64,000 nucleotides of DNA. Source: Diogma glabrata (taxonomy: Eukaryota > Arthropoda > Insecta > Diptera > Cylindrotomidae). Where the stretch lies: positions 203,150,029-203,214,028 of the forward strand of contig OY856188.1 in assembly GCA_963693315.1 (NCBI GenBank), read 5' to 3'. Of the stretch, positions 36,885 through 48,080 are shown in pieces. Position numbers and translations under genes: made by a program. The notes below the pieces were generated by a model. It had not been told where the DNA came from and searched no databases. It saw only the letters and a list, made by a program, of their open reading frames with translations. How positions within the stretch are numbered: position 1 is the first letter of the stretch; the number at the start of each line of letters is the position of its first letter.

Positions 36885-37560
36885 AGTAGGCCTAAGAAGC
36901 CATCTATGGCGCTTCACCCCTTAACATTGATTATGTTCCTAGGTCGCCTCTATCCATTATGGACATGCGATCGAAGATCATTGGTTTTCCCTCTTCATTT
37001 CGAAGAAGTTTTCTGGTGACAAGGGAATGACTACTGCTGTGTTTGTACTTAGGTACAAACCAGTAGTACCATTCCTTGCTCAGAAGCTTCTTCAAAGTAA
37101 TGAAGAGGGGAACCAAAGAAAATTTTTTTCTAGATCAGAGGCTTCGCCTCATACAATTTCAATTTTCATCCTATTTGAATAAAATTAGTTTTGCAATAGA
37201 ACAATGTCTATGGAGTTTAAGACTTGAAGTCTGGCGCTCGGGAGCGTTCTCCAAGAACGGCATTAGTTCTAGTAATTTATTTTTAGGTAGAGCAACCACG
37301 TCTGGGTCAGTAGAGTTTGGTCATATTCCATATCGTGACAGTCATGGTTGTTTCTTTTTAATTGTGGGAGAAACCGTATTGTAGAATCTGGTCTTAGGGG
37401 CTAATCCTTTCGCTTCTCACACGCATATTTGGGGAGTACTCGCGAGCACGAGAATTCAAGAATTAGGTGACATTGGTCATTTGTACTATATTTGGTTGGT
37501 TTTTTTGTCAACAAACGAATCTTAGACTTGGAAATCTCTTATCACTTTGAACAATAAATA
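36885..37560 (+). repeat. Repeat G, copy 1 (LINE 3'-end-like)
   Basis: Starts GGCCTAAGAAGCCATC and matches 47447-48080 in long blocks (GGTCGCCT, ATGCGATCGA, CCAGTAG, AGTCTGGCGCTCG, TGGGTCAGT, GAATCT) in the same order and strand. It ends in AATAAATAAATAAAT, like the tail of a non-LTR element. The sequence is less AT-rich than its surroundings and non-coding here. Confidence 0.65.
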
Positions 37561-37910
37561 AATAAATACTTTAAATAAATAAATAGATTTTAATTCAAAA
37601 TAAATAAATAAATTTAATAAATAGAATAAGTAAATAAATAAATACATTAAATAAATAAATAGATTTCATTTTCAAAATAAACAAATACATGCATTGAGGG
37701 GAATAGAATAAGTTAATAAATATTTTTTGCTTTAATAAATAATATAAACATATGTTTTTTTCAAGTAAATAAATAAATAAAAATAATTTTTTCTTCATTT
37801 TAAATAATAAAAAAATTAAAATATTTTTAAGTAAATAAAATAAATATAAAATAAATAGTTATTACATAAATTTAAAAAGAAAAAAAATTGATAAATAATT
37901 TAAATAATTT
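37553..37910. repeat. (AAAT)n-rich microsatellite region
   Basis: Many interrupted runs of AAATAAATAAAT over about 350 bp follow directly on repeat G, probably expanded from its A-rich tail. Confidence 0.75.
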
Positions 37911-38135
37911 TAATACATATATGTATAGCTGTATTTTTTGTATGCAGCCAGGTTTTCTGTTTTTCTTTCTTTTTGACGTGAATTCTCACATCGTCATTCA
38001 ATAATAAATATTTCACATCATCAAAGCAATTATTGTAGCAAGTCATGATTGGCGATTATCATAGTCCTTTCTTCTAGAATAAACACCAGATAGTGATGCT
38101 ACCTCTATCATCACTATATTCGTTTCTCCTAGTTT
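37911..38135. other. Spacer before F2, no gene seen
   Basis: No motif recognised. Confidence 0.4.
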
Positions 38136-38742
38136 TGTAACGACAGACTATTTTCAATTTTTACTCTAAAATAATAGTTTTCAAATTCAATAATAATTTT
38201 ATTAATTTTCTTCAATTGTAGTAAATGTATACGTTTATTCGTACCACTGTACATTTTTTTTGATGATTTAAATAAGTTCAAGTAAATTAAAAATACAAGT
38301 TTTTCATAAATGATGGAAAATGAAACAGAAGATTGATGATAATATGATATAAAAACGATCAAATTGTTTGGATCGGCAATTTAGTATAATTTTTAAGTCG
38401 AAAGGATCAGTATTTAATTAAAATTTAAATCAATTAGATGATGTATAAATTTAAATCATAGTATTTGAAAAAAAAATGTAAACAAAAATATTATAGTGTA
38501 AATTTAATATGTATTAAAAAAAATGCAAAATTTCATTATAAAAAAAATTAAATTATTTAATGTGAAATCGAAGTTTTTTTATTTATTTATTTGTTTGTAA
38601 TAAGTTTAGTGAAAAAAAAGGTTCTGCATTAATGTTTTCTTCTCAATTCTGACTTTACAAAAATAATAAATTAAATATATTATCAGCATTTTTACAATAT
38701 ACTACTAATTAAAAATAATAAATATAAACAACAAGTCAAATC

Positions 38743-39061
38743 ATGGTGGACGACGATATTTTTTTTTTACCTTGAATGTAGTAACTTTCAACCAAACATA
38801 AATAATCAATTTGAAAGATTACGAGAAAATGAAGATCTGGTGGATTCCTTATTTCAAAGAACTGTTAATGGCAAATGGTTCACATTCAGCATTTTTTATG
38901 TATCGTGTTCGATATGAAATATTAAAGGCCATAATTCAATATATGTATTTAGGAGAAGTGCACATAAGTAACGGAAATCTGAAAGAGTTTGTTAGAACAG
39001 CGGAATCATTGCAAATGGGAGATGTTAAACATGAAGAAGACAACATTCAACATAAATTGAT
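38743..39061 (+). pseudogene. BTB/POZ exon (lola-like) in element F2
   Basis: Starts at the ATG at 38743 with MVDDDIFF. After a frame change in a run of ten T it reads NFQPNINNQFERLRENEDLV, the N-terminal pattern of the lola/tramtrack BTB family. About 20-25 residues of the domain centre are missing (a deletion with frame change), then PYFKELLMANG, YEILKAIIQYMYLGEV, FVRTAESLQM, and the same tail as F1, KHEEDNIQHKL, ending at a splice donor (GTAAGT at 39062). BTB domains mediate dimerisation of regulatory proteins. In F2 it would be a BTB-only protein, since the following exon appears to hold only a stop. It is broken here. Confidence 0.75.
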
Positions 39062-39250
39062 GTAAGTTTTTTTTTTTGAATTTTAATTTGTATAATTTTT
39101 GATTTGTTTTTAACTAAATTATTTTATTTGTTAGCAATTAATAAGCTTCTTTACAATTTTTCTGTGATTCATAATATAAGAGATTTCCAAGTGTAATTAG
39201 TTTGTCGTATGCTCAGTTTTCATATAGTTTTTTTAGCTTTCCGGTGTAAA

Positions 39251-40742
39251 CTAACTAAAATATTCTACAACTCCTACAAATCTGGTATATTTCCCTCGTG
39301 CTGGAAGTTGGCAAATGTCTAGCCCGTCCCCAAAAAGGGACCAAAATCCGATATCTCAAATTATAGGCCAATAGCTTTACTATCGCTCCTATCCAAAGTC
39401 TATGAGCATTATATTAATACACATATTTCAAAATTTCTGAAAGAAAATCATTTGATATCCGACAGCCAATACGGTTTTCGAAACAAAAGATCAACTACCG
39501 ATCTATTAAACTATGTAGCGCATTGTTGGAACAGCATACTTGATAAAGGTGGTGAAACATACGTTATCGCTTTAGACATCTCCAAGGCATTCGATCGAGT
39601 CTGGCATGCCAACTTAATCAACAAGCTCGTTGCGTACGGTTTTCATCCCAATGTTGTGAAGCTGATTCAAAATTTTCTGTCCAACCGATATATTTCGGTA
39701 ACCTTAGACGGATTTTCTTCTGAGTCTAAACTAATTAACGCTGGTGTACCCCAAGGCTCAGTATTGTCCCCAACCCTATTTTTGATTTATATCAACGAAT
39801 TGTTGAAAATCACCAGTAATCCAATAAATAGTTTTGCAGATGATAGTACTCTGCACAAGTCGTTCGAGCCCCTTCCTTCAAAAGGTAAAATGCACGAACG
39901 AATTAATCCTGCCCGGAGAGACGCTGCCATAAACTTGAACAAAGACCTGAATAAAGTCGCCGACTGGGGTGACCAAAACCTTGTCAATTTCAACTCCACC
40001 AAAACACAGCTGTTGATTGTTTCCAGATTAAAGACCGAGTTCCCCAAAGATATTTTATTTAGTATGTGTGATGAACCAATAGGTGAATGTAAAAGCATTC
40101 GTTTATTGGGTGTCACAGTTTCAAATGACTTACTCTGGAACGATCATGTAATGGCGATGGCAAAAAGCGCGTCTAAAAAACTCGGCCTCCTAAATAGATG
40201 CAAAAAGTTTTTTACTCCATACCAATTGCTCCATGTTTATAAGTCCTATATTCGTCCCTGTATGGAGTACTGCTGTCAAGTTTGGGGTGCTGCCTCTGTT
40301 TCCATCTTGGCCCTCTTGGACTCTGTTCAAAAGCGAGCTATACGTTGCTGACCTCGTTGTTTTTTACAAATATCGTCATCAGCAGTGCTCAGATGAAATC
40401 AGCGGCATCATGCCTCAAACTTATTCTTACCCCCGTTCCACTCGGCAATCGGCTGCCGCAACCAGTGAAACGGTAAAGATCCCGCGCTGTCATACTGGCA
40501 GATCGCAGAGAGACTTCTTTGTCCGAACTGCGTACAAATGGAATAGTTTGCCGGAACACTTAGTCTCAGGTGGCTTCAACCCATAGATGTTTAAAAAAAG
40601 CGTTAGTCTACACCTTAGAACGCCAGTTGTTGTGGGACCCAGGTCTAGACCTAGGTCTTAAAAGGTATTTATGTGTTGTTGTGACACATATTCTAAACCC
40701 TATTACACAACACATTTTATTAAAAAAAAATAAAAAAAAAAG
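39251..40742 (+). pseudogene. Non-LTR retrotransposon (LINE family 1) RT, longest copy
   Basis: A 5'-truncated LINE starts inside RT (SGIFPSCWKLANV near 39285, SNYRPIALLSLLSKVYE), with one stop near 39320. A clean frame then runs from 39452 to 40351 with RT blocks YGFRNKRSTTDLL, ALDISKAFDRVWH, AGVPQGSVLSPTLFLIYIN, and the FADD active site at 39833-39844. At 40347 a 59-nt deletion, seen by comparison with the copy at 22.7-23.2 kb, breaks the frame. Coding continues as VADLVVFYKYRHQQCSDE to about 40584. The 3' UTR ends in an A-rich tail at 40720-40742. The clade looks CR1/Kiri-like, but I am not certain. It interrupts element F2. Confidence 0.85.
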
Positions 40743-40780
40743 GAATATTATATATTTGATAAAGTCCAATTTTCGTTACA

Positions 40781-41248
40781 GCGCGGTAAAGCGCATTGGC
40801 TAGCTGTCAAACATTTATTTATATAGATATTTACGTTGAACGTCATCGTTTAAATTAACATACCGAAAATCAGATCGTGATGAAAATTCCAATGTAGGTT
40901 ATTCAGATGCAGATTGGATGATACGGAAGATTGTCACTCAATGATACGGATATTGTCACTCAACCACAGGTTACATGTTTACTTTTCAAAGAGGAGTGAT
41001 CTCTTGGGCATCAAAACGTCAAACAACTGTGGCATTATCATCTTGTGAAGCGGAATAAATGTCCTTATCAGCTGCAGTATAAAAGGGTATTTGGTGGAGT
41101 GGAATGCTCAGGCAATTTGGATTAAATAATTCAATAAAGATCAAATGTGACAATCAAAGTGCAATTACAATTGCGAAAAATAGTTCAGTACAGTCAAGGA
41201 CAAAACATATTGATATGCAACACTATTTTCTCAAGGATGTCATTAAAG
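40781..41248 (+). pseudogene. Copia pol, part 4: RNase H
   Basis: Reads AHWLAVKHLF at 40791-40820, then, in changing frames, YSDADW, DTEDCHS, FQRGVISWASKRQTTVALSS, CEAEYMS-like, and KCDNQSAITIAKNSSVQSR, HIDMQHYFLKDVIK. These are the copia RNase H blocks in normal order with several stops. Foldback element H interrupts it after VIK. Confidence 0.8.
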
Positions 41249-42379
41249 GATGAAAAACGAGTTGTGAAAACTTGACCATTTTTGATTTTCCTGAAACTTG
41301 GCATATAAGTAGTATGGACAAAATTAAAAATACTACTTATTTTAAAAATTTTTTAAAGTGCATAGTTTGAGCATGAAAAATGAAAGCATGCATGAAAAAT
41401 GAAAATTCTGCCAATCCGATGTAACTTTGAAATTAAATTGCTCAAGAACGGCTATACCGATTTCATCAATCTTTTTTTTGTGTGATAGATGATTAGTTAG
41501 TTGTTTGAAAAAAAATTAATTTATTGTTTTTATAATTAATTTTTAAATAAAAATTTTAAATAACTTTTTTAAAGATGGCGCTAGTGTCGAAGATCAATTG
41601 GAATTTAATTAATTTTTTTTCTGAAAATAGTTCTATTTTTACTCTAAAATACACCAAATTTTCAAAGAGGCATTAATTTTTGTTCTTGAGATATTTAATT
41701 TTAATGATTTTTAGTACGACTGGAATTCGAATTTTTCTTCATTTTTTCAAACAACTTCCATTAACAAAAAATTTTAAAATTAATTGAATATTAACTTTTA
41801 TTTTTTAATGTAGTTCTAACCTTACTTTAAAATATATCAAATTTATAAAGAGGCGTTAATTCGTGTTCTTGAGATATTTGATTTTAAAAATTTTTAGTCC
41901 GTCTAAAATTCTAGTTGTTCATTAATTTTTCGAACAATTTTTACCATCAAAAAATTTAACCAATGAAGTTCGAGAAAATAAGGTAAGGTTAGAACTATAT
42001 TTAAAAAAAAAGTTAATATTTAATTGATTTTAAAATTTTTCGTTAATGGAAGTTGTTTGAAATAATGAAGAAAAATTCGAGTTTCAGTCGTACTAAAAAT
42101 CTTTAAAATTAAATATCTCAAGAACAAGAATTAACGCTTCTTTGTAAATTTGATATATTTTAGAGTAAGGATAGAACTATTTTCAGAAAAAAAATTAATT
42201 AAATTCCAATTGATCTTCGACCCTAGCGCCATCTTTAAAAAAGTTTTTTTAATATTTTTATATAAAAATTAATTATAATTAATTTTGTCCATACTACTTA
42301 TATGCCAAGTTTCAGGAAGATCAAAAATGGTCAAGTTCAGATCTCTACTTTTTCACCTGCGTAGATCACGTTTTTCATC
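41249..42379. mobile_element. Element H: foldback transposon
   Basis: Begins GATGAAAAACG at 41249 and ends with its complement at 42379, flanked by AAAG on both sides (41245-41248 and 42380-42383). Nearly the whole element is palindromic: for example the block from CCATTTTTGATTTTCCTGAA to AGTATGGACAAAAT at 41274-41325 pairs with 42283-42334, and AAGATGGCGCTAGTGTCGAA at 41572 pairs with a near-complement near 42222. No coding region. It sits inside copia RNase H, and the copia phrase VIK then EGSITVDYISK rejoins across it. Confidence 0.85.
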
Positions 42380-42517
42380 AAAGAAGGATCAATTACAGTG
42401 GATTATATTTCAAAGGAGCATCAGATATGTTTACGAAACCGCTTTCGGTTTCCAAGATGGAGAAACATAGAAAGCACTAGGAGTTCTAAAACTTATGTTA
42501 AATGATGCCTGTTAATC
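42380..42517 (+). pseudogene. Copia pol, part 5: C-terminal end
   Basis: Reads GSITVDYIS and, after a frame change, DMFTKPLSVSKMEKHRK, the standard copia ending (ADIFTKPL-like), and reaches a stop near 42515. No LTR could be recognised after it. Confidence 0.8.
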
Positions 42518-45500
42518 TTTCAACATTACAATGTTATGAAAAGTGAGGTTATAAACATGAAGTTTGTTATAAATATATTATTATATTTTTGTACGCTATA
42601 AGCAACAAGTTGAAATAAACGCTCTCGCAATAGTCTAAAAATTTCAGCCTTTCAATTAATAAGATGGAATGCCCTTAAAAACCGCGTTCAAGTAAAAGGA
42701 AAGATAAGATGAGCAGTTATAAAATTCATGCAAACAGATTGAACAGTCTTAATCATCATAACCCATTTAGTTTGCGTATATTATAACACAAATTATTCTG
42801 AATGATATAACAATCACCCCTAATGTAATCTGTCTTAGATTTCATCTAACGACTTCAACAAACATCAGATTTTGTTTTATTAACCAAATCATAAAATTAA
42901 GGGTCAACATTTTTGTTGCTCAATTTTGTTGAAGGGATTTTTTGTTTGGTTTTTATTTAGATTTTATTTTTATGTTTGATCCTAAGATTTGACAATTGGT
43001 TTGTTTTGGAACAAAAAATAGGTTTAATTTAAAAAATACACAGTTTATTCTCTTCTATAATGTTGGATGTGATTTTGAACCATCGTTTGGCTCAAAAAGT
43101 ATCCTTTTCCACTTTTTTAAATTATTATAAAACATTTTTTATTTGCTGAAAATTATTACCATTGCTAATGATAGATATATATAACAATGTGGGACTTTTC
43201 ATTAATCTTAATAAACATTAAATGAACACCCTAAACTTCTATTCCATCAATTTTATTCGTTCTTTACACATTTTAGATCTTAAACATATTTCACAACTCT
43301 TCCACTTGTTTTAAAACAATAACAATTTCCGTTAATTTTTTTTTTAAATTATGAATTATGAGCGAAAAAATTTCTAAACAAAAATGATAATTTACAGTAC
43401 AGTACAACCATCACAAAACATATTTAACTCTCATAAATTTACATTTAATTATATGCGGCTCGATCCGTACTACTTTACTCTTACTATAAAAAAAATAATA
43501 AAACTTTCCCCATCCATTTTTCTAAAGAAAAAAAAACAAAAAAATACTCATAATTGGCTTTTCTTTTCTCGATCTTCTTCTTATTTAACTTGTTTTTTCT
43601 TATATCAAAAAGAAAAGTTTTCACATTGAATAAAAATATAAATAAAGAAAAATGGCAATTTCCATCGTAAAGAAAAAAGGGAAAAATATTTAAAAAAAAA
43701 ACGAAAACTTTTTGATTTAAATATTTATGGCATCATGGCCGATTCACTAATTAAGGGCTTAAAATATTATTTCTTAAATTTGACGTATAATTTTAAAGTT
43801 TATTTATTCTTTTCTTTATAATTTTGTAAAAGTTAATTTATGAGTTAAAATTTTTAACGTAATAAATAATTATTTAAATATTGAGAAAATTTAATGAGTG
43901 GGATGATAGTTTGGGAAAAAATGTTTGAATAAAGAGTTGTGGGACGTAGAAGTTATCGATTTTCTAGAAATGTTGAATCCTATAACCAATTTTTTGGCCA
44001 TACTGAGTTTTGTGATAGAGATAAGGTTTCATTGAGAAGTTTGTGTGTGGATGATTTAAAATATTGAGGATTGAAATTTCAAATTGTTAAAAATTCACGC
44101 TGAAAGACAACAGGTCCACACTGGGTAATATGAACTATGAATATGTAGATCACAGTTCGTGGTCTAATCGCTAACTTTTCTTCAATTTTCTGGTGCATAT
44201 GGTTCTACAGAAGTGTCAGTTCGTTCATTAATTTACGTTAGTTCTGTTCCTACCAAAGTTTCTATAAAACAAAGAAGTATAGGCTGTGTGATAAAAGTTT
44301 TGAAAGGTTACCTCGTACTCTTGTTCTCATTCATGGATGAATTAGAGTTATTCATTGAGTGCAGAGGAGGTAATAGAAAATAATTAATATTTCTTAGAAA
44401 CATCTCTGTGACACAAACATTTGACAAACAAATCAAAGTTGATTAAAAATGAGGTATGAGTTAGTGGAATTTTTATCGTTATGTATTCTTATGTTCATAC
44501 AGTCCATTTTGCTTGCAATGGCTTGCAGTTCGTTTTGATATTTACGACATTTACATACAAAGACAAAGATTGAAGAATCATTTTATATTCGGTAATAACT
44601 ATAGAGTGATAGTTTTCATTCAGCACTACTGGTACAATTTCAGACAAAAGCCTGTATACTTGTTACTCAATTGATCATTTACGATTTTTATTTCTTGTTA
44701 ACATTGAACGCATGCTAAACTTTTACATTGTAGAAAACATTCATCTGACATCTAGTTCAGATTAGTATCCGAATAAATATTATAAGCAGCTATAGTTGAA
44801 TCCTTCATGAAATTTCAAGCAATGTTTTGTCATATAGTATTGTAGCGAAAACATTTTGTTGATATCCAAATGTGAATTCCACGGTACAACTCTATATTGA
44901 ACAAAATAAAAAATACAAAACAACTAAAAAGAGAACAATTTCCTAACGAAAAAAGAGAAGAGAAGGAGATATTGAAAAACAAATGTTTTAAATCAGATTA
45001 ATTTTGGATATTGAATGATCTAACTATAATGTCAATTCTTTAAAGAAAATTTTTTTAAAATAATAAAACAAAGTTTGTTGGAGGCCATCCGCCATTTTTA
45101 CATAATCTAATCTCTTCGGTCTGAAAACCCTAAGTATTACATTCTCTAGCCAAAAGTGAAGTTATTACCCCCACTTTTTGGCGTTTCTCGAAGTTTTAGA
45201 ACCTACCGATTCTAAAAAAGCAAAACAAATGCATGTCTCCCTGCCGGCCGTTGGTCCGTCATTACTCTTTACCTACGAAATCTAAAAAACCGCTGGAAGG
45301 ATTTCAACATTTTTTTTTCTAATAAAAGGTATACTCAATGAACAGGTCCGAAAGGACGTTGTGTTCGATAACTGTACCGCCGGAAGTGTGTCAAAACAAG
45401 GAAATTTGCAGTAGTAACATTGATTTTGGAGAAATCTTGATAGTCGGGATTGGTATGTGATACCAAAAACTAGATTATTGCATTTTAGGTTTTTCAAAAA

Positions 45501-45529
45501 AATGTCGCCCAATTTTTGGAAAACAATAA
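42518..45529. other. AT-rich intergenic stretch, no gene seen
   Basis: No motif recognised. The part at 45060-45300 is less AT-rich (TCTCCCTGCCGGCCGTTGGT) and may be a decayed element I cannot name. Confidence 0.35.
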
Positions 45530-46150
45530 AATTAATTATTTGGACATGAAAATTTTTGAATTTGTTATAATTTTTGGAATATTTTTAGACTTTTGGATTT
45601 TGTGAATTTTAAATTTTTGCAACATTTTCGGAATTTCAAAAAAAGATTGCATTTTTAATAATGTTAAAATTTTTGCAATATTTTTAGAATTTTGAAAAGA
45701 AATTGAATTTTTGAATTTTGAATGTTATAAACATTTTTAGAATTTTTAAAAAAGTTTCAATTTTTGATTTTGTAAGAATTATTTGAAATATTTTTAGCAT
45801 TTTGAAAAAGTTTAAATTTTTGATTTTATTATATTTTTGTAATTTTGAAAAAAGTTTCAATCTGATTTTGTACGAATTTGCGGATTATTTTTAGAATTTA
45901 GAAAATTTTTAAATATTTGATTTTATTCTAATTTTTGGAATATTTTTGGAATTTTGAAAGAAATTTGTATTTTTGATTTTGTTATATTTTTGTATATTTA
46001 TAGAATTTTTGAAAAAAGTTTTAATCTTTGATTTTGTAATAATTTCTGAAATATTTTTACAATTTTGAAAAAAGTATAAATTTTGATTATATTTAATTTT
46101 TCAATATTTTTGGAGTTTTGAAAGAAATATGAATTTTTGATATTGAAATA
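45530..46150. repeat. Degenerate AT-rich tandem repeat, unit about 55-65 bp
   Basis: Repeating phrases such as GGAATATTTTTAGAATTTTG, GAAAAAAGTTTCAATTTTTG and TTTTGTTATAATTTTT recur about ten times, with substitutions and small indels. Non-coding. Confidence 0.7.
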
Positions 46151-46509
46151 TTTTCTCGAACGCTAAACGTTTTTGAGTAGTTTGCTGAGTGAATCATCGT
46201 TTCACTAAATTTAATTTATTATGATCTGTTATAATTTTTCAGGCAACGTATTGATGTTTTGTTAGTTTTTTGAAATAAAATTCTAAACAGAAATAAAAAA
46301 GTGCTTGAACTTTTGTTAAAGTTTTATGTTTGATATACATCGCTGCCCAAAACTAAAAACAATGTCCTAAGAAGGAATTATTGCAGGAAAGACTTGTTTG
46401 GATAGAGGGAATATTTTCAGGAATGAATTGATTGAAAAAAAAAGAAAGTAGTTCAAGAAGAGTTAGCTGTAAGTTTATTCTTGTACTGTTTTTTTTAATT
46501 ATTGCTACT

Positions 46510-46680
46510 AGATGCTATAGTGATTCTTTTTTTTTTGGTTTTTAATGATTTTGATGTAAATAATTAGAACAAGTAGTAAGAGATTTCGCAATTTCGCTAT
46601 AGCGATTCTTTTTTTTTTGGTTTTTAATGATCTTGATGTAAATAATTAGAACAAGTAGTAAGAAATTTCACAATTGTCTT
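46510..46680. repeat. Two-copy tandem duplication, unit about 86 bp
   Basis: The stretch from GCTATAGTGATTC through GGTTTTTAATGATTTTGATG and AATTAGAACAAGTAGTAAGA to CGCAATTTC is followed directly by a second copy with only a few changes. Confidence 0.85.
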
Positions 46681-46984
46681 CGTCTGATGGTAAATCAGGC
46701 TTCGAAATAGCACTTTTTTAATGGTTCTTTGCTTATTTGGATATTAAGATTAAAAAAGTTCTAGTGCAATAACTGTTTCCTAATCAGGTAGAGTAATTGA
46801 AGTTGGTGCCGGTATAAGTATTCAACAATTGGCGTCTAAACATGGACTTGTTTTTTGGAAAATAGTTTATATTTTTGGAATGGAGATAATATAAATTTAT
46901 TAAAATTGGTGAATTTTTTTTGAACTTTTTTTTATTCTTGTCTAATTTTTTTTAATCTTAATTTTTTTAATTGTGGATATCATT

Positions 46985-48080
46985 GTGCAAGACCACAAAG
47001 AAGGCGAGGCAAGGGTTGCTAAACTGAGTATAGGGGGCCAGTTTTGGTCAGCCCGCCTGAACCAATGCTCGTACAGAATAATGAATTGGAACCGCCAGTC
47101 CTAGTGCTTGATTCAGTGGCGATCATCACGGACCAAAGGTTGGAACACTTAGCCTCAACACCTGAGCCGAACACGATTGCACCGGACCAAGTATTGGAAC
47201 AGTTGGTTCCGGTTCCTGATCCAGGTAATCCCAGGAAGCTCAGGGTAGCCCGACGTAACTGGGTGAAAATAAATAAACTAAAGAAAGCTCGTAAGAGAGC
47301 AGAGGTGAAGCTTTTGCTGATCTGATCAAGACACAGCCCTGACATCTTCGCCGTAACCCTCTACCAGCAAGGGGTTGTTATAATTTTTTTTTATCGCGTG
47401 GATATAAAAATATTTTTTAGAAATGCAATATCTTTAAATGGTAGGCCTAAGAAGCCATCCACGGGACTTCATCCCTTAACGTTATTAGACGGAGTCTTAG
47501 GTCGCCTATGTCCTATATGGATATGCGATCGACCAACCAATTAGTTCCCCGTTTTACTTCGGGGAGGTTTTTGGTGGAGAAGAGTGGCTACTATTGTGTT
47601 ACCACCTAGTGTGTTTACCAGTAGGTACATTTTTCAACACCAAGAACTTCTTCAATGTGAAGTGGGGGACCAGTTTTATTTTAATGCATTTATTTAATGC
47701 ATTTTTTACTTTCATTAGCTTACAATAAAAACTATGGCTATTGGAGATTTAGACTTAGAGTCTGGCGCTCGCGAGCGCTCTTCCAGAAATGGCATTACTT
47801 TATTTGATAACTTATTTTAGTTGGAGAAACCACAGCTGGGTCAGTGGAATTTGGCAATATGCGGCACATCCCGATAACTGTGGTTGGCTCTTTTAAGGAT
47901 GGAATAATGGAAAGTTCTGTAGAATTTGGTCGTCAGGCGGTTTTTACATATCATTTGTGGAGAGGCCCGCGAGAGGTGTGAGATTCTGGTGTAAGTGTAA
48001 ATGGTCATTAGTACCATAATTGGTTTTTATCTGCCGTCAGGCGAATCTCGATTTGGAAATGTTGATAGTAAATAAATATT
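46985..48080 (+). repeat. Repeat G, copy 2, with a short upstream open frame
   Basis: From 47447 on it matches repeat G copy 1 (36885-37560). Upstream lies an open frame on the plus strand (47044-47325) whose product has an imperfect proline/glutamate-rich internal repeat (LEHLASTPEPNTIAPDQ, VLEQLVPVPDPG) followed by a basic stretch RRNWVKINKLKKARKRA. I do not recognise this protein; it might be the C-terminal end of an element-encoded protein. GC content is higher than in the neighbourhood. Function unknown. Confidence 0.5.

Larger units (their letters stand above)
38136..40780 (+). mobile_element. Element F2: small TIR element carrying a BTB exon, interrupted by a LINE
   Basis: Left end TGTAACGACAGAC at 38136, right end complement of TGTAACGAAAATTGGAC finishing at 40780. 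Without the LINE inserted at 39251-40742 it would be about 1.15 kb, close to F1. Its outer ends are almost the same as F1, but its inside encodes a BTB domain instead of THAP. The right flank GCGC pairs with the GCGC left of F1, so the whole F1-spacer-F2 block may have inserted into the copia gene as one unit. Confidence 0.7.
27930..42517 (+). mobile_element. Ty1/copia retrotransposon relic split by four insertion events
   Basis: Five separated blocks on the plus strand read as one copia polyprotein in order: protease end/pre-integrase and integrase (27930-28860), integrase continuation (33112-33273), linker and RT (34562-35354), RNase H (40781-41248), and the C-terminal end (42380-42517). 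The gaps are filled by element D, a mariner, the F1-F2 block and foldback H. For D, the reading on each side rejoins a typical copia phrase (FWF before; a GSTV-like continuation after) with a TC duplication. No LTRs or gag were found; the 5' end is missing. Confidence 0.8.

Noticed and set aside
45282..45512. 76-codon open frame (minus)
   Set aside because: No motif recognised; lies next to low-complexity repeats.
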